From Pedobacter polysacchareus (GTDB taxonomy: Bacteria > Bacteroidota > Bacteroidia > Sphingobacteriales > Sphingobacteriaceae), in assembly GCF_019802255.1 (NCBI RefSeq), contig NZ_JAHYSS010000006.1, positions 352,721-416,720 of the forward strand: DNA of 64,000 nt. The letters are read 5' to 3'. Shown piece by piece: positions 26,904 to 37,300 of the stretch. A program made the translations under genes and the position numbers. Numbering within the stretch: the first letter of the stretch is position 1; the number at the start of each line of letters is the position of its first letter. The notes under the pieces were generated by a model. It ran no database searches and had not been told where the DNA came from. It worked only from the letters and a program-made list of their open reading frames with translations.

Positions 26904-28241
26904 ATGATTTTAAAAATACAGGCCATGAATGATCTATACAGCGTACTCAAAAAGTTTTTCAGCTATCGATTCAACTTACAGGAAGACAGTGCTCCGCAGG
27001 CAGAAACCATCGCCGCTATCAAGAAGAATGTTGCTTTTAAAGGTGCCAATTTATGGACTTTGATTTTCGCGATTTTTGTAGCGTGTATAGGACTAAATGT
27101 AAACTCTACGGCAGTCATTATTGGGGCGATGCTGATCTCCCCATTGATGGGTCCTATTGTGGGAATTGGCCTGGGAATTGGCACCAACGACTTTGATCTG
27201 GTGAAAAAGGGGCTTAGAAACTTAAGCCTGGCCACTATCATCAGCATTATTGCTTCCACGCTATATTTTACATTTACCCCCCTTCATGAGGCTTCTTCAG
27301 AGTTATTGGCCAGAACTTCACCTTCAATTTGGGATGTTTTTATTGCCACTTTAGGTGGATTGGCGGGAATTGTAGCTGCGACCAGAAAAGAAAAAAGCAA
27401 TGTAATCCCAGGCGTTGCCATCGCAACTGCCTTAATGCCTCCATTATGTACAGCCGGATTTGGAATTGCCACAGGAAATTTATATTATTTTATGGGAGCG
27501 ATTTACCTGTACTTCATCAATAGTGTCTTTATTTGCGTGTCTACCTTTCTGATCGTTCGTTACCTGAAATTCAGAAAGAAAACTTTTGAAAACAAAGAGG
27601 ATGAACAAAAAGTAAGTCGTTATATCTGGATCGTGGTGATGATTACCATTGCTCCAAGTATTTACCTTACTTATCAGATTGTAGGTAAAAGTATTTTTGA
27701 AAATAATGCAAACAAATTTATCAGTCAGCAATTAAATTATACCAATACACAGGTGATTTCGAAAAACCTGAAGTACAATAGAAAAGGAAGTGAAATTGAC
27801 TTGCTGCTGCTTGGTGCAGAACTTTCCCCGCTGCAATTGGATTCTTTAAACCAAAAACTTCCTAATTATCAGTTGAAAGGAACGAAGTTAGTGATCAGGC
27901 AAGGCTTGAATGCAAAAAATGAAGTGGATCTTTCCCAGATTAAAGCCAGCATTCTGGAAGATGTTTTTAAAAGCAATAGCGAATCTACTGCTGCTGTTAA
28001 TGATCCGTTACAGTTACTGCTGCCAGATTTAAAGCCGGAACTCCGGGTACTTTATCCAGACTTAAAAGATTACAGCATCAGCAATACGGTATTTAACAGA
28101 CTGGATTCCAATAAATCGGATACGCTGACCATGGTGGTGGCTTCTTTTTACAAGCCGATTCCAATAGCTGATCAGGATAGGTTGAGATTGTGGTTGAAAA
28201 GCAGGGTAAAAGCAGATTCTTTAAAGCTAATTGTTTTGTAA
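26904..28241 (+). CDS. DUF389 (TIGR00341-type) membrane protein
   Basis: 445 residues from the ATG at 26904 (a second ATG at 26925 is equally possible). The membrane part at about 45-220 carries the DUF389 signatures: NSTAVIIGAMLISPLMGPIVGIGLGIG, and VIPGVAIATALMPPLCTAGFGIATG after the loop TRKEKS. About six membrane segments are followed by one at about 235-255 and a soluble C-terminal domain of about 180 residues. Function of the family is not established; the symmetry of its two Pro/Gly-rich motifs suggests transport (inference). Monocistronic by position. Confidence 0.88.
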   Translation: MILKIQAMNDLYSVLKKFFSYRFNLQEDSAPQAETIAAIKKNVAFKGANLWTLIFAIFVACIGLNVNSTAVIIGAMLISPLMGPIVGIGLGIGTNDFDLVKKGLRNLSLATIISIIASTLYFTFTPLHEASSELLARTSPSIWDVFIATLGGLAGIVAATRKEKSNVIPGVAIATALMPPLCTAGFGIATGNLYYFMGAIYLYFINSVFICVSTFLIVRYLKFRKKTFENKEDEQKVSRYIWIVVMITIAPSIYLTYQIVGKSIFENNANKFISQQLNYTNTQVISKNLKYNRKGSEIDLLLLGAELSPLQLDSLNQKLPNYQLKGTKLVIRQGLNAKNEVDLSQIKASILEDVFKSNSESTAAVNDPLQLLLPDLKPELRVLYPDLKDYSISNTVFNRLDSNKSDTLTMVVASFYKPIPIADQDRLRLWLKSRVKADSLKLIVL

Positions 28242-28297
28242 AGCATTTCTAATCAGGGAATACAGCAATAGAGGGAGAACGTAATAAATTCATCTTA

Positions 28298-28993
28298 CTA
28301 AGGCAGTAAATCAATATACCAATATCCTGAGGCCTCTCCTTCTTCGCCATTAGGTTTTGGAAACTCTTTATAAACTTTTTCTCCAAGACTGAATTGTATT
28401 GGGCTCTTAAAAATCGGACCATCAAAAACAAAAGTATGAAACTCCCCATTCTCACCACAAGGGTCAATTCCGACAGGTAAATCGGCGATAAAATGCGCAT
28501 CGATCACTCTACCACAGAAATCTTCTAATCCTTTTTGGGCGCAGACCACAATTGTCCGGTATCCCAGCGAGATAAACTCGCTGATCAATTCTTTTGTATC
28601 GCGTTTCCATAAAGGAAATATGGCCTTTAATCCTATCTGGGCTAATTTTTGCTCCCTATACGTCCTTAGATCTTCCAAGAAAATATCTCCGAAAATCGAA
28701 TATTCCACTCCTTTACTACGAAGGGCATCCAGGTGTTTATGCATACTTTCTTCATAGGCCTCCATGGTTGGTGCTTCAGACAATCGGACCTGGTACAGCG
28801 GAATTCCTATGCTTTCCGCCTGGGCAATTAACAGGGCTTCTCTTACCCCGTGCATGCTCACCCGGTTAAAAGCTTCATTTACTGTAGTCAATAAACAGCG
28901 AACTTCGAAAGTATCGGCTGCTAAGATATGGTGCAATGCCAGGCAGCTATCTTTTCCACCACTCCAGTTAAACAGGCTAATCTTTTTATCCAT
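28298..28993 (-). CDS. Dph6-related PP-loop ATP pyrophosphatase
   Basis: 231 residues. The PP-loop SGGKDS at 11-16 binds ATP, and the following MHGVREALLIAQAESIGIPLYQV and SIFGDIFLEDLRTYREQ are the classic DUF71/diphthine-ammonia ligase family segments. Archaeal and eukaryotic relatives amidate diphthine on EF2, which bacteria do not have, so the bacterial substrate is unknown. Convergent with the DUF389 gene. Confidence 0.85.
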   Translation of the reverse strand: MDKKISLFNWSGGKDSCLALHHILAADTFEVRCLLTTVNEAFNRVSMHGVREALLIAQAESIGIPLYQVRLSEAPTMEAYEESMHKHLDALRSKGVEYSIFGDIFLEDLRTYREQKLAQIGLKAIFPLWKRDTKELISEFISLGYRTIVVCAQKGLEDFCGRVIDAHFIADLPVGIDPCGENGEFHTFVFDGPIFKSPIQFSLGEKVYKEFPKPNGEEGEASGYWYIDLLP

Positions 28994-29074
28994 GAGGCTG
29001 CAATATTACAAGAAATTCTGATGTTGAAGCCAATAAACACACTTTTTTGCTGACAGAACCGTTATATTAAACGT

Positions 29075-29782
29075 ATGAAACTAAAAATTATTCTATTTCT
29101 TCTGAGCTGTCAGACTGCGGTTTACGCACAGAACTTCAAGTTTCCAACCTTATCAAACCAAGGAAAATCTCTGGCAGATATTGTTCCTGAAAAATGGAAA
29201 GTACTGGATTCTGCATCTGGAGATCTGAATCAGGATCAGGTAAATGACCTGGCTTTTATTTTAGAATATCATCAGGAAATCCGCGAAAGCAGGGCTTATG
29301 GCGACAATACCACAGACCTCATCACAGAAATCCAAAAACCAAGGATCCTGGCTATCTATTTTAAAACCAGGAACGGTTATCAGCTGGCTACTCAAAATAA
29401 CAACTTCATTTTACGATCGGAAGAAGGTGGTCAAATGGGTGACCCGTTGCGTCCAATGGGTATTGAACAAGGACAGCTTTCTTTATCCTTTCAGGGGGGT
29501 GGAGAATGGCGTTGGAAATTAAAATACAACTTCAAATACCAGGAAAAGAACTGGACACTGGAAAAAGCAAGTAACTATTATTACAATGAAAGTTCGGGAG
29601 AACTAACAGATAAGCAGTACGACTTTGTGAACCGGAAGCGGATGGTCACTACCGGACTCGGCCGTCAGAGCAGGGTAGTGAATAAAACGGTTACTCAGGA
29701 TTTTCCACTTAAAAATCTACGTACTTTTCAAAGCTTTAAGAAACCATGGACCTGGGAAATCAGCCCCGACGAGTTCTTATAA
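29075..29782 (+). CDS. Secreted protein of unknown function
   Basis: 235 residues with a signal peptide (MKLKIILFLLSCQTAVYAQ). SASGDLNQDQVNDLAFIL at about 47-64 is an acidic VCBS/FG-GAP-like calcium loop, as in the lipoprotein at 20692-21318. The rest is beta-rich (GGGEWRWKLKYNFKYQEKNW). I know relatives only as conserved exported proteins in Bacteroidota. Its own terminator follows directly. Confidence 0.75.
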   Translation: MKLKIILFLLSCQTAVYAQNFKFPTLSNQGKSLADIVPEKWKVLDSASGDLNQDQVNDLAFILEYHQEIRESRAYGDNTTDLITEIQKPRILAIYFKTRNGYQLATQNNNFILRSEEGGQMGDPLRPMGIEQGQLSLSFQGGGEWRWKLKYNFKYQEKNWTLEKASNYYYNESSGELTDKQYDFVNRKRMVTTGLGRQSRVVNKTVTQDFPLKNLRTFQSFKKPWTWEISPDEFL

Positions 29783-29800
29783 CCTATATTACTTTGAAAC

Positions 29801-29840
29801 ACAAAAGGGGGTATCCGAATCTTGGATACCCCCTTTTTGT
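29801..29840. terminator. Bidirectional terminator before guaB 3' end
   Basis: ACAAAAGGGGGTATCC pairs with GGATACCCCCTTTTT (G-T at one end), with an 8-base loop, between convergent genes. Confidence 0.93.
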
Positions 29841-29853
29841 TATGCTCAATAAA

Positions 29854-31329
29854 CTAGCTTCTGCTAGAATAATTTGGTGATTCTTTAGTGATAGAAATAT
29901 CATGTGGATGACTTTCTCTCATACCTGCAGCCGTGATGCGTACAAATTTCGCTTTCTGAAGATCATCAATAGTTGCCGCTCCACAGTAGTGCATTCCAGC
30001 TCTCAATCCACCAACATACTGATAGATTACTTCTGCTAAAGTACCTTTGTAAGGAACGCGTCCAACGATTCCTTCCGGAACTAATTTGGTCACTACATCT
30101 TCTTCATCCTGGAAATAACGGTCTTTAGATCCTTGCTGCATCGCCTCTACAGAGCCCATACCACGGTAAGATTTAAATTTACGTCCTTCATAGATGATCG
30201 TTTCACCTGGAGATTCTTCTACTCCTGCGAACAATGAGCCTGCCATAATACAGCTTGCTCCTGCGGCGATTGCTTTTACAATATCACCAGTTTGTTTGAT
30301 ACCACCATCAGCGATTACAGGAATTCCTGTACCGATTAATGCTTGTGCACATTCGAAAACTGCGTACAACTGAGGTACACCAACACCAGCAATGATTCTT
30401 GTGGTACAGATAGAACCTGGACCGATACCTACTTTAACTGCATCAGCACCAGCTTCAGCCAATGCTCTTGCTGCGTCTGCGGTAGCGATATTTCCAGCGA
30501 TCACCTGTAAATCAGGGAAACGAGCTTTAATGGCTTTCACCATATCAATAACTCCTTTAGAGTGACCATGTGCCGTATCAACGGTTACTACGTCTACTCC
30601 TGCAGCTACTAATGCCGCCACACGGTCGATATTGTCTGCCGCTACACCTACAGCTGCACCAACACGTAGTCTTCCACGTTCGTCTTTACAGGCTTTAGGG
30701 TAGTTTTTATATTTTTGGATGTCTTTGAAAGTGATTAAACCTGCAAGGTGTCCTTCTGCATTAATTACAGGTAACTTTTCAATTTTATAATCTTGTAAGA
30801 TTTCTTCTGCTTGTAAAAGCGTAGTACCTTCCGGAGCAGTGATCAGATTTTCTCTGGTCATCACTTCTGATACTTTACGTTGCATATCTTTTTGGAAACG
30901 AAGATCTCTGTTGGTGATGATACCTACCAATTTATTGTCGGCATCAATCACAGGAATTCCACCTATCTTGAATTCTTTCATGATCTGGAATGCATCTGCT
31001 ACTTTCGCATCTGCATTTAGAGTAACCGGATCCTGGATCATTCCACTTTCTGAACGTTTTACTTTTCTAACTTCTTCAGCCTGACGTTCGATGCTCATGT
31101 TTTTATGGAGCATTCCGATACCACCTGCCTGTGCGATGGCAATTGCCAAACCAGCTTCAGTTACGGTATCCATTGCTGCAGAAACTACAGGCACATTTAA
31201 ACGTATTTTTTTAGTTAAAAAACTTCCGGTATCCACGTCACGTGGCAGAACTTCAGAATATGCAGGAACTAACAATACGTCGTCGTATGTTAAACCTTCA
31301 GATATAAATTTATTGGGATCGAGTTGCAT
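29854..31329 (-). CDS. guaB: Inosine-5'-monophosphate dehydrogenase
   Basis: 490 residues from the ATG at 31329 (MQLDPNKF), the normal IMPDH length. A start at 31392 is in frame, but the promoter lies inside that extension. The TIM barrel is interrupted by a tandem CBS module at about 95-205. The catalytic Cys308 is in GIGPGSICTTRIIAGVG, NAD/IMP-binding VPVVSAAMDTVTEAGLA is at 47-63, and the flap region contains YRGMGSVEAM. It oxidises IMP to XMP, the committed step to GTP. Single-gene unit. Confidence 0.97.
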   Translation of the reverse strand: MQLDPNKFISEGLTYDDVLLVPAYSEVLPRDVDTGSFLTKKIRLNVPVVSAAMDTVTEAGLAIAIAQAGGIGMLHKNMSIERQAEEVRKVKRSESGMIQDPVTLNADAKVADAFQIMKEFKIGGIPVIDADNKLVGIITNRDLRFQKDMQRKVSEVMTRENLITAPEGTTLLQAEEILQDYKIEKLPVINAEGHLAGLITFKDIQKYKNYPKACKDERGRLRVGAAVGVAADNIDRVAALVAAGVDVVTVDTAHGHSKGVIDMVKAIKARFPDLQVIAGNIATADAARALAEAGADAVKVGIGPGSICTTRIIAGVGVPQLYAVFECAQALIGTGIPVIADGGIKQTGDIVKAIAAGASCIMAGSLFAGVEESPGETIIYEGRKFKSYRGMGSVEAMQQGSKDRYFQDEEDVVTKLVPEGIVGRVPYKGTLAEVIYQYVGGLRAGMHYCGAATIDDLQKAKFVRITAAGMRESHPHDISITKESPNYSSRS

Positions 31330-31361
31330 AGCAAATAATTTAGGAGTTACTATTTGCCGGG

Positions 31362-31392
31362 CAAACATACGATTATTATTGCAAATACGCAA
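31362..31392 (-). promoter_or_regulatory. guaB promoter (-33 TTG and -7 TATGTTTG)
   Basis: On the minus strand, TTG (31392-31390) and TATGTTTG (31369-31362) are 20 bases apart. The predicted start is about 25-30 bases before the ATG at 31329, which rules out the longer reading frame. Upstream to 31583 nothing else is visible. Confidence 0.7.
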
Positions 31393-31583
31393 CAGGTCTG
31401 CAAATATGGGCGGTTTTAACCAAAAGATTACAAGAGATTAACATTTCCTAACCGCAGTAAAGAAATTGCTAGTATTTGAGAATTTGCGGGAGGTGATATT
31501 CCAGGTGGCTTACCTAATCACTTTCCAGGTTGATGTCAAACGTCATAAAGCTAAAATAGGAAAAACTTATAAAAGCACAATAA

Positions 31584-31609
31584 CGTCATGTCAGCAAGCC
31601 AACATGACG
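31584..31609. terminator. Hairpin downstream of the repeat lipoprotein gene
   Basis: CGTCATGT (31584-31591) and ACATGACG (31602-31609) form an 8-bp perfect stem. On the minus strand it is followed by TTATTGTGCTTTT, 28 bases after the stop at 31637. The U-run is poor, so this is a probable rather than certain terminator. Confidence 0.5.
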
Positions 31610-31636
31610 AATCGAGCGTAGTATATATAGGGGATG

Positions 31637-32695
31637 TTATTTGAAGTACTGAGCAATATCTGTAGCCTCCAGATTGATTCTTGTTCCTTTTACCGTTGAA
31701 GGGCCTGTTTTGGTCACCACCTTTGAATCTGTCATCACCACAATCGCACAGCCTCCTGCCACAAATGGAAGGGTGGTAAAGCCACTTTCAGGTCTCATCG
31801 GCATAAATTCATCTTTTGTGTTATAGGCTAAATCAATGAGCGTCCCCCGCTTCACCAATTTATAGGAATAGGATTCTCCTGCACCTGGAGGAGGTAATTC
31901 AACGGACTGACTAAAAGCACCATTCGCTGGTAATTGGATTCGAATAGTGGTTGGAGGAAATAAAGTAATGTTTCCTTTCCCCTTATGCACGACCAGATCC
32001 GCTGGTCCGGAAAAAATATCCAGGGTACTGGTAAAAGAAGCGCTAAACAACGCATTTTCCATATTTACAGGTAAAGCAATGTCAATATTATCCAGCAGCT
32101 GACCTGGTTCATAATAGAAATTTAGTTTTTGTACTGCTTCAGTACTGGTTAATTTTTTATGATAAAGTACTTTAGGATCGCCTTGTTTACGGATTTGTAT
32201 TTCACGATCTACCCCATCATTCACTCCAATACTCAGTCCGGCAGGAAATTCTTTATTTGTCCCGCTGCCAACTACAGTACCATCTATTAATAATTCCAAA
32301 ACATCAGTTTTGGCATAACCTTTAATTTTCAGCAACACGGAGTTTCCATAAGCATTAAGCCCATCATAATAACACTTAATTGTTTGTTGATAAGCATTTG
32401 ACCGGATGGACCTTGTTGCCAGAATTTCTGTAGCTCCTTTCTTTCTGATCTGTATTTTTTCATGCTCTCCGGAAACATATACTTTCGCCTCCAGCGTAAA
32501 GCTTCCCTGATCAGATGGAGATTTTGCAATGACTTTACCGTCTTTCAGGAACTCCAGCGTATCCTTTACCGCCGACATTTCAATGGTCACATTCACTATT
32601 TCCGGAGGATTAGCAACCGCCAGTTCTTGTTTTTTACAACTAAAAACTAACAGCATCACTAAGCTCAAACCGGCATATTGTATAATTTTTTTCAT
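31637..32695 (-). CDS. Lipoprotein with tandem beta-domain repeat
   Basis: 352 residues. The signal ends in the lipobox LVFSC (Cys20) followed by KK, typical of Bacteroidota. Two related units lie in tandem: about 45-115 (TLEFLKDGKV ... KIQIRKKGATEILATRSI ... YYDG) and about 125-198 (VLELLIDGTV ... EIQIRKQGDPKVLYHKKL ... FYYEPG). A beta-rich C-terminal region follows. No family recognised. Last gene of the minus-strand run that begins with the FecR gene; it follows the beta-helix lipoprotein after 72 bases and so is probably a surface component of the same locus. Confidence 0.75.
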   Translation of the reverse strand: MKKIIQYAGLSLVMLLVFSCKKQELAVANPPEIVNVTIEMSAVKDTLEFLKDGKVIAKSPSDQGSFTLEAKVYVSGEHEKIQIRKKGATEILATRSIRSNAYQQTIKCYYDGLNAYGNSVLLKIKGYAKTDVLELLIDGTVVGSGTNKEFPAGLSIGVNDGVDREIQIRKQGDPKVLYHKKLTSTEAVQKLNFYYEPGQLLDNIDIALPVNMENALFSASFTSTLDIFSGPADLVVHKGKGNITLFPPTTIRIQLPANGAFSQSVELPPPGAGESYSYKLVKRGTLIDLAYNTKDEFMPMRPESGFTTLPFVAGGCAIVVMTDSKVVTKTGPSTVKGTRINLEATDIAQYFK

Positions 32696-32767
32696 GTATC
32701 AAGGAGGAGTTAAAACAAGCGCAGTTACCGTTTTTATACGATAACTACGCTTATCAATTATAACAGC

Positions 32768-34066
32768 TTATAAAGTTGACCAGGTATTTGCCCAGGTAGT
32801 ATCAGATGAAAATGCACCTTTGACTGAATTGCCAGATAAGTTTAAAGTACCATCATTAAAGAATGGCTGCACCATGCTGAAAGCATTAACTGAACCACCA
32901 AAAGTGGCAGTATTTCCTGCATAAGTTCCTGCTGGAGTAATCCCTGCAGAAAAACCATAGAAATCATTGTTGCTCAATACAGAAACACCACTCGTATAGA
33001 ATGCTTCAGTACCGTCATTAAATACCAATCCAGAAGGATAGCCAGTGATTAAGGAGTTGTACAATTCAATTTCTGCACCACGACGGTTACGGATTGCGAA
33101 TTTATAACCAGAGTTGCTGGTTGAAGTACCAATGATAGTAATGAAAGACAATACAGGATGTGTTTTAGGTAACAAGCTGAAAGTTGCATCTTCTACAGGT
33201 GAGTTGTTATCAGATTCGATACCATTTGAATCTGAACTTCCTCCACTCTGACTGTGCGTAGAGTTTTTATCCGCTACTGCTACTGCATAAGAAATCTCTC
33301 CATTGTAACCATTATCGAAATCGAAGTTATCATCATCTGCTGCTTTTGAAATTAAGTAAGAAGCATTTACAGATCCACCAAAGAATTCGAAAGAGTCATC
33401 TCTGCCGTAGTTCACTTCGATATGGTCTAATGTAGTTCCATTTCCAACACCACCACAAGTAAGGCCATTCACCTCATTGTCTGTAGTTAAGTTGAAACCT
33501 GCATACTCAATACGTACATACTGAAGGGTACCCGAGTTATCAGATTCATTGTTACCACCAAAGATATAATCAGTTCCTGTTAATCCTTCAATGTATTTAG
33601 TACCTGTATTCACATGTGCATTACCCAATAGAATAATACCTCCAAAGTCGCCTGGAGCAGGAACATGAGTCGCATCACCTAATTTATAACGGCTAGTGAA
33701 AACAATTGGATTGTCTACTGTACCTACCGCGGAAATTTTAGATCCTGGCTGAACCACTAGAATTCCATTAGGAACATTAGCGGTGTTTACCGAAGATTTA
33801 ATATAAGTACCTGGTTGAATCGTCAATGTTGCTCCGTTTTTGACAGTTAATATGCCGCTAATTTCCCAAACTTTAGAGTTATCCCAAGTGGTATTGGTAG
33901 TAATGTTGCCACTAACAGTTTGAACTGGCAATGCTGAAGCTGAAGCATAGCTTGCTTTTGTTTTACGTTGTCCGAACGTAGTGTCAGCAGATGGTTGATC
34001 TTTTTTACAAGAAGAGGCAAAGGTAAGGGCTGCTAAAGCTAAACCAGTAAATAATAGATTTTTCAT
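32768..34066 (-). CDS. Beta-helix-like surface lipoprotein associated with a TonB receptor
   Basis: 432 residues. Lipobox ASSC at Cys20 followed by KKDQ. A segment with VWEISGILTVKNGATLTIQPGT (about 67-88) and GGIILLGNAHVN begins a repetitive beta-strand region with Gly/Asn turns (LQYVRIEYAGFN, LDHIEVNYGRDDSFEFFGGSV) that looks like a right-handed beta-helix; IRNRRGAEIELYNSLITGY continues it. The acidic KAADDDNFDFDNGY loop could bind calcium. I recall similar proteins encoded next to STN-TonB receptors in other Bacteroidota, probably as the surface ligand-binding partner, but the ligand is unknown. Placed directly downstream of such a receptor here. Confidence 0.75.
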   Translation of the reverse strand: MKNLLFTGLALAALTFASSCKKDQPSADTTFGQRKTKASYASASALPVQTVSGNITTNTTWDNSKVWEISGILTVKNGATLTIQPGTYIKSSVNTANVPNGILVVQPGSKISAVGTVDNPIVFTSRYKLGDATHVPAPGDFGGIILLGNAHVNTGTKYIEGLTGTDYIFGGNNESDNSGTLQYVRIEYAGFNLTTDNEVNGLTCGGVGNGTTLDHIEVNYGRDDSFEFFGGSVNASYLISKAADDDNFDFDNGYNGEISYAVAVADKNSTHSQSGGSSDSNGIESDNNSPVEDATFSLLPKTHPVLSFITIIGTSTSNSGYKFAIRNRRGAEIELYNSLITGYPSGLVFNDGTEAFYTSGVSVLSNNDFYGFSAGITPAGTYAGNTATFGGSVNAFSMVQPFFNDGTLNLSGNSVKGAFSSDTTWANTWSTL

Positions 34067-34353
34067 AATTTAACAATTATTGTATTCGGTTTTTGGATGA
34101 TAATGTTACTATTGTATGTTTTTATGATTAAATTGCAGTTGTAACTAAGCGAACTAATGCTTTAAAACGCCTGGCCCTTGGCCAGTTGCTTTTAAATACC
34201 GGGGGCTTTGTTGATCTTCCTTTTACTGTCCGCACCTTCAGGGGAGCACAGATTTATATCGGCAGGGCTTCTCAAGGGCCCTGCTTCTTGCTTCAGTAAA
34301 AATTAAAGAATGTGTAGTTCTCCTTTCCTTAAATAAATGAATCCTTAGGTGAA
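34067..34353 (-). promoter_or_regulatory. GC-rich, hairpin-forming spacer between receptor and lipoprotein genes
   Basis: This 287-base spacer contains two clean hairpins: GCAGGGC/GCCCTGC (34262-34284) and CTGGCC/GGCCAG (34171-34185), the latter flanked by a TTTAAAA stretch. Part of it is more GC-rich than the other spacers in the window. In the direction of transcription it lies after the TonB receptor stop and before the lipoprotein, so it could attenuate or process the transcript, tuning the ratio of the two products. No -7 box is seen upstream of the lipoprotein. Confidence 0.45.
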
Positions 34354-37300
34354 TTAAAAGTTATAAGTCAATTGCAGGCTATACGTACGCCCAATCTTTT
34401 GTCTGAAAGTTTTCATATCGTCCTTTTCAAAATCATCAGTATACCCTGGCTTAAGAATAAACTGGTCTACATCGGTAATCGCAATTCCATCTTCTGGAGT
34501 AGCCTGACGGTAACTCATTCTATTATTATAGTATTCTACCGCGTTATTCAACAGGTTACCTGCATTCAATTTTATTTCAATTCGCGGCTGCAGAAAACGA
34601 TAGCTGAGCTGGGCATCCAACTGGCTATATGGTCTTTGGTATTCACTATCGGGCATGCGGTTAGACACGATATACATTTTACGGCCGGATCTGTTGAACA
34701 CCACATTAGTACCGAAATGCTTTCCGTCATACTGTACACCGGCATTGAACAAATAAGGTGCCTGCCCATATAATGGTCTTTTATTTCTGCTCAGCACGAA
34801 TGGCTCAGTAGATTTACTTTGACTGGATGTCTGGACTTCAGAATGGATAAATGTGGCGTTTCCATATATACTCATGTTGGTTAACCAGGTCTTGCTGGCA
34901 ATAAAATCCAGTCGCTTGCGTAATTCCAGCTCCAGTCCATAATTTTTTGCCCATACCGCATTGGTCAATACATAATCGTACCTGGCATCCTGAGAAGGCT
35001 GTCTGGTTAATTCCACTGGTTTATCAAAATATCGGTAAAAAGCACCTACAGAGAGTATTTCTCCCAGCGCAGGGAACAGTTCTGCTTTAAAATCCAGCGC
35101 ATCCACTACCGTACTGGTTAAACCTTTACTATATACAGGTGCATCCAGGTCAGGATTGTACATCATAAACTTCGCACGCTCCAAAAACTCCGGACGAATG
35201 GCCGTTCTGGAATAAGCGACTCTCAGATTCAGGTCTTGCAGCGGACTATAAGTTAGATTTGCAGAGGGCAGCCACCTCCATGTTTTGTCTTTCAGGTCTT
35301 TTATTTCCTCCACTCCTCCACTTGAATTGGTCGGGTTCTTCAATTCTTTGTATTTATAATATTCTGCACGTAGCCCCCATACCAATCTCCACTGTTCGGA
35401 AAAACGGTTGTCAAACATGGCGTATCCAGCATGCTGCTGACTTTTACCTTCATAAAAATCTATCAAAAAGGGATGCACTTCCCAAACAAATCCTTTCGGA
35501 TTTAAATTCTCTGGTTTGATCTTTTCTGAGATGGGCAGATATAGCAAGCTATCTGGGGTGGACTGATAAATATCGTTCAGCTGTGCACCTTCCCAATTTA
35601 ATTTCAGGTGTTTTTTAATACCTGAATAACCGGTTTTCAAAATATTGCGGGTATTGCCCAATATAAATGGCAATGACCCTGAAATGTTCCAGTTAAAATC
35701 TGTTTCCTTATTCAGATAATGACTTCTTGAATTTGGAAACTCACCGGTTTGAGTAGAATTGGTGGCATTCACCAAGACATACTCCCCATTAATCATACGA
35801 GGGTAAAGGTCTCTGCGAATCACATCTTTCTCGTTCCTTTTGATTCCGGTACGGGCCACATCCCAGTCCAGTTTTACTTTGCCTAGCTGGTGCTGAAAGC
35901 TCAGCTTATTTTGCAGGAGGTCAAGAAAACTTGGCAATACCGTAATCCTTTGATTTGGAGGCATCAGCCCGATTTCTTCCGAACCGATATTGTCCAGGTA
36001 ATTGTTCATGATACGGGTGATGCTTTCAAACTTTCGGGTATAGGTATTTCTCAAACTGATTCGATGGTTTTTCAATTTCAAACCTGCATTCAATAAACCG
36101 CCAAGACTGGTATTGAAGTTATAATCATTGCCATAGTTATTGAATCCCGGGTGGTAAGTACCTCTCCTTAATTCAGAAATTTCTGAAATATTTTGTGTGT
36201 TCCGATAACTTAGGGAACCCAGCACACCAAAAATACTCGAGCTATCCGTATTGTTGACCCGACCAATAGTGAATTGGTAATTTTGAGCCATGGCCGCTGG
36301 TGTTTTGTATAAGGTGAGGTTATCATTGGTAAACAACCTGCTCTGCGCAAATTTATCTTCTGCTCGCTGCAGATCCGGGCGGTTAGAAGCCAATGCAGGC
36401 GTATACTTCAGGTCTTTTGGAAAATCCCTTCGGCCATCATCAAAGCCCAGAAAATCATACTTTCCACGTTTTGGCGAATAAAAATCTTTCCCTATACTCT
36501 GATCGTTGACCCCGGTTCCAATGGAAAAACTGCTGAAATTCTGATCGGGAATATCTTTGGTATTGATCTGTACCAGGCCACCGGCAAAACTGGTGTTCAT
36601 ATCCGGAGTAATGGTTTTGCTGACTACCACATTGTCAATCAGATTGGAGGGAATCAGGTCAAAGGCAAAAGCTTTTCTTCCCACCTCTGTACTTGGCAAT
36701 ACAGAACCATCGAGGGTAGCCGCATTGTAACGTTCCCCCATCCCTCTCACCACCACATATTTATTGTCTATTGTAGAAATGCCGGAGATCCGCTTTATTG
36801 CCTCCCCAAGATTGCTGTCGGGAGTTCTGCCAATTTGCTCTGCACTGATGCCATTGCTGATTTCTGCCGCGTTACGCTGACGTGCCAGCAGCCCATCTGT
36901 GGAGCTTTTTTTATACCCTCCCGTGATTACTACGCCAGCCAATGTTGCTGAACTAGGTTTCATACTAATCGTTAATGGTGTAACAGTTCCGGATTTAATC
37001 ACTACATCTGTTATTCTCCGGCCCTGGTAACTCACATAACTGACTTCTACGGTATATATTCCCGGCTCCAATGAGATAGTAAAGGACCCGTCAACTGCTG
37101 TGCTCACCGACCTGTTCAGTTCTATAATTTTTACTCCGGCGCCCGGTAAAGCTTCTCCTTTTTCATCCAAAATTTTACCTGTTAATTGTCCTGTTTTTAC
37201 AGGATCAGGTATTTTGTACAATAGAATCGTTTTGGCATCAGCGATTTTATAGGTCACCCCTGTGCCTTCCAACATTTTTTTCAGCACCTGAGTGAAGGAT

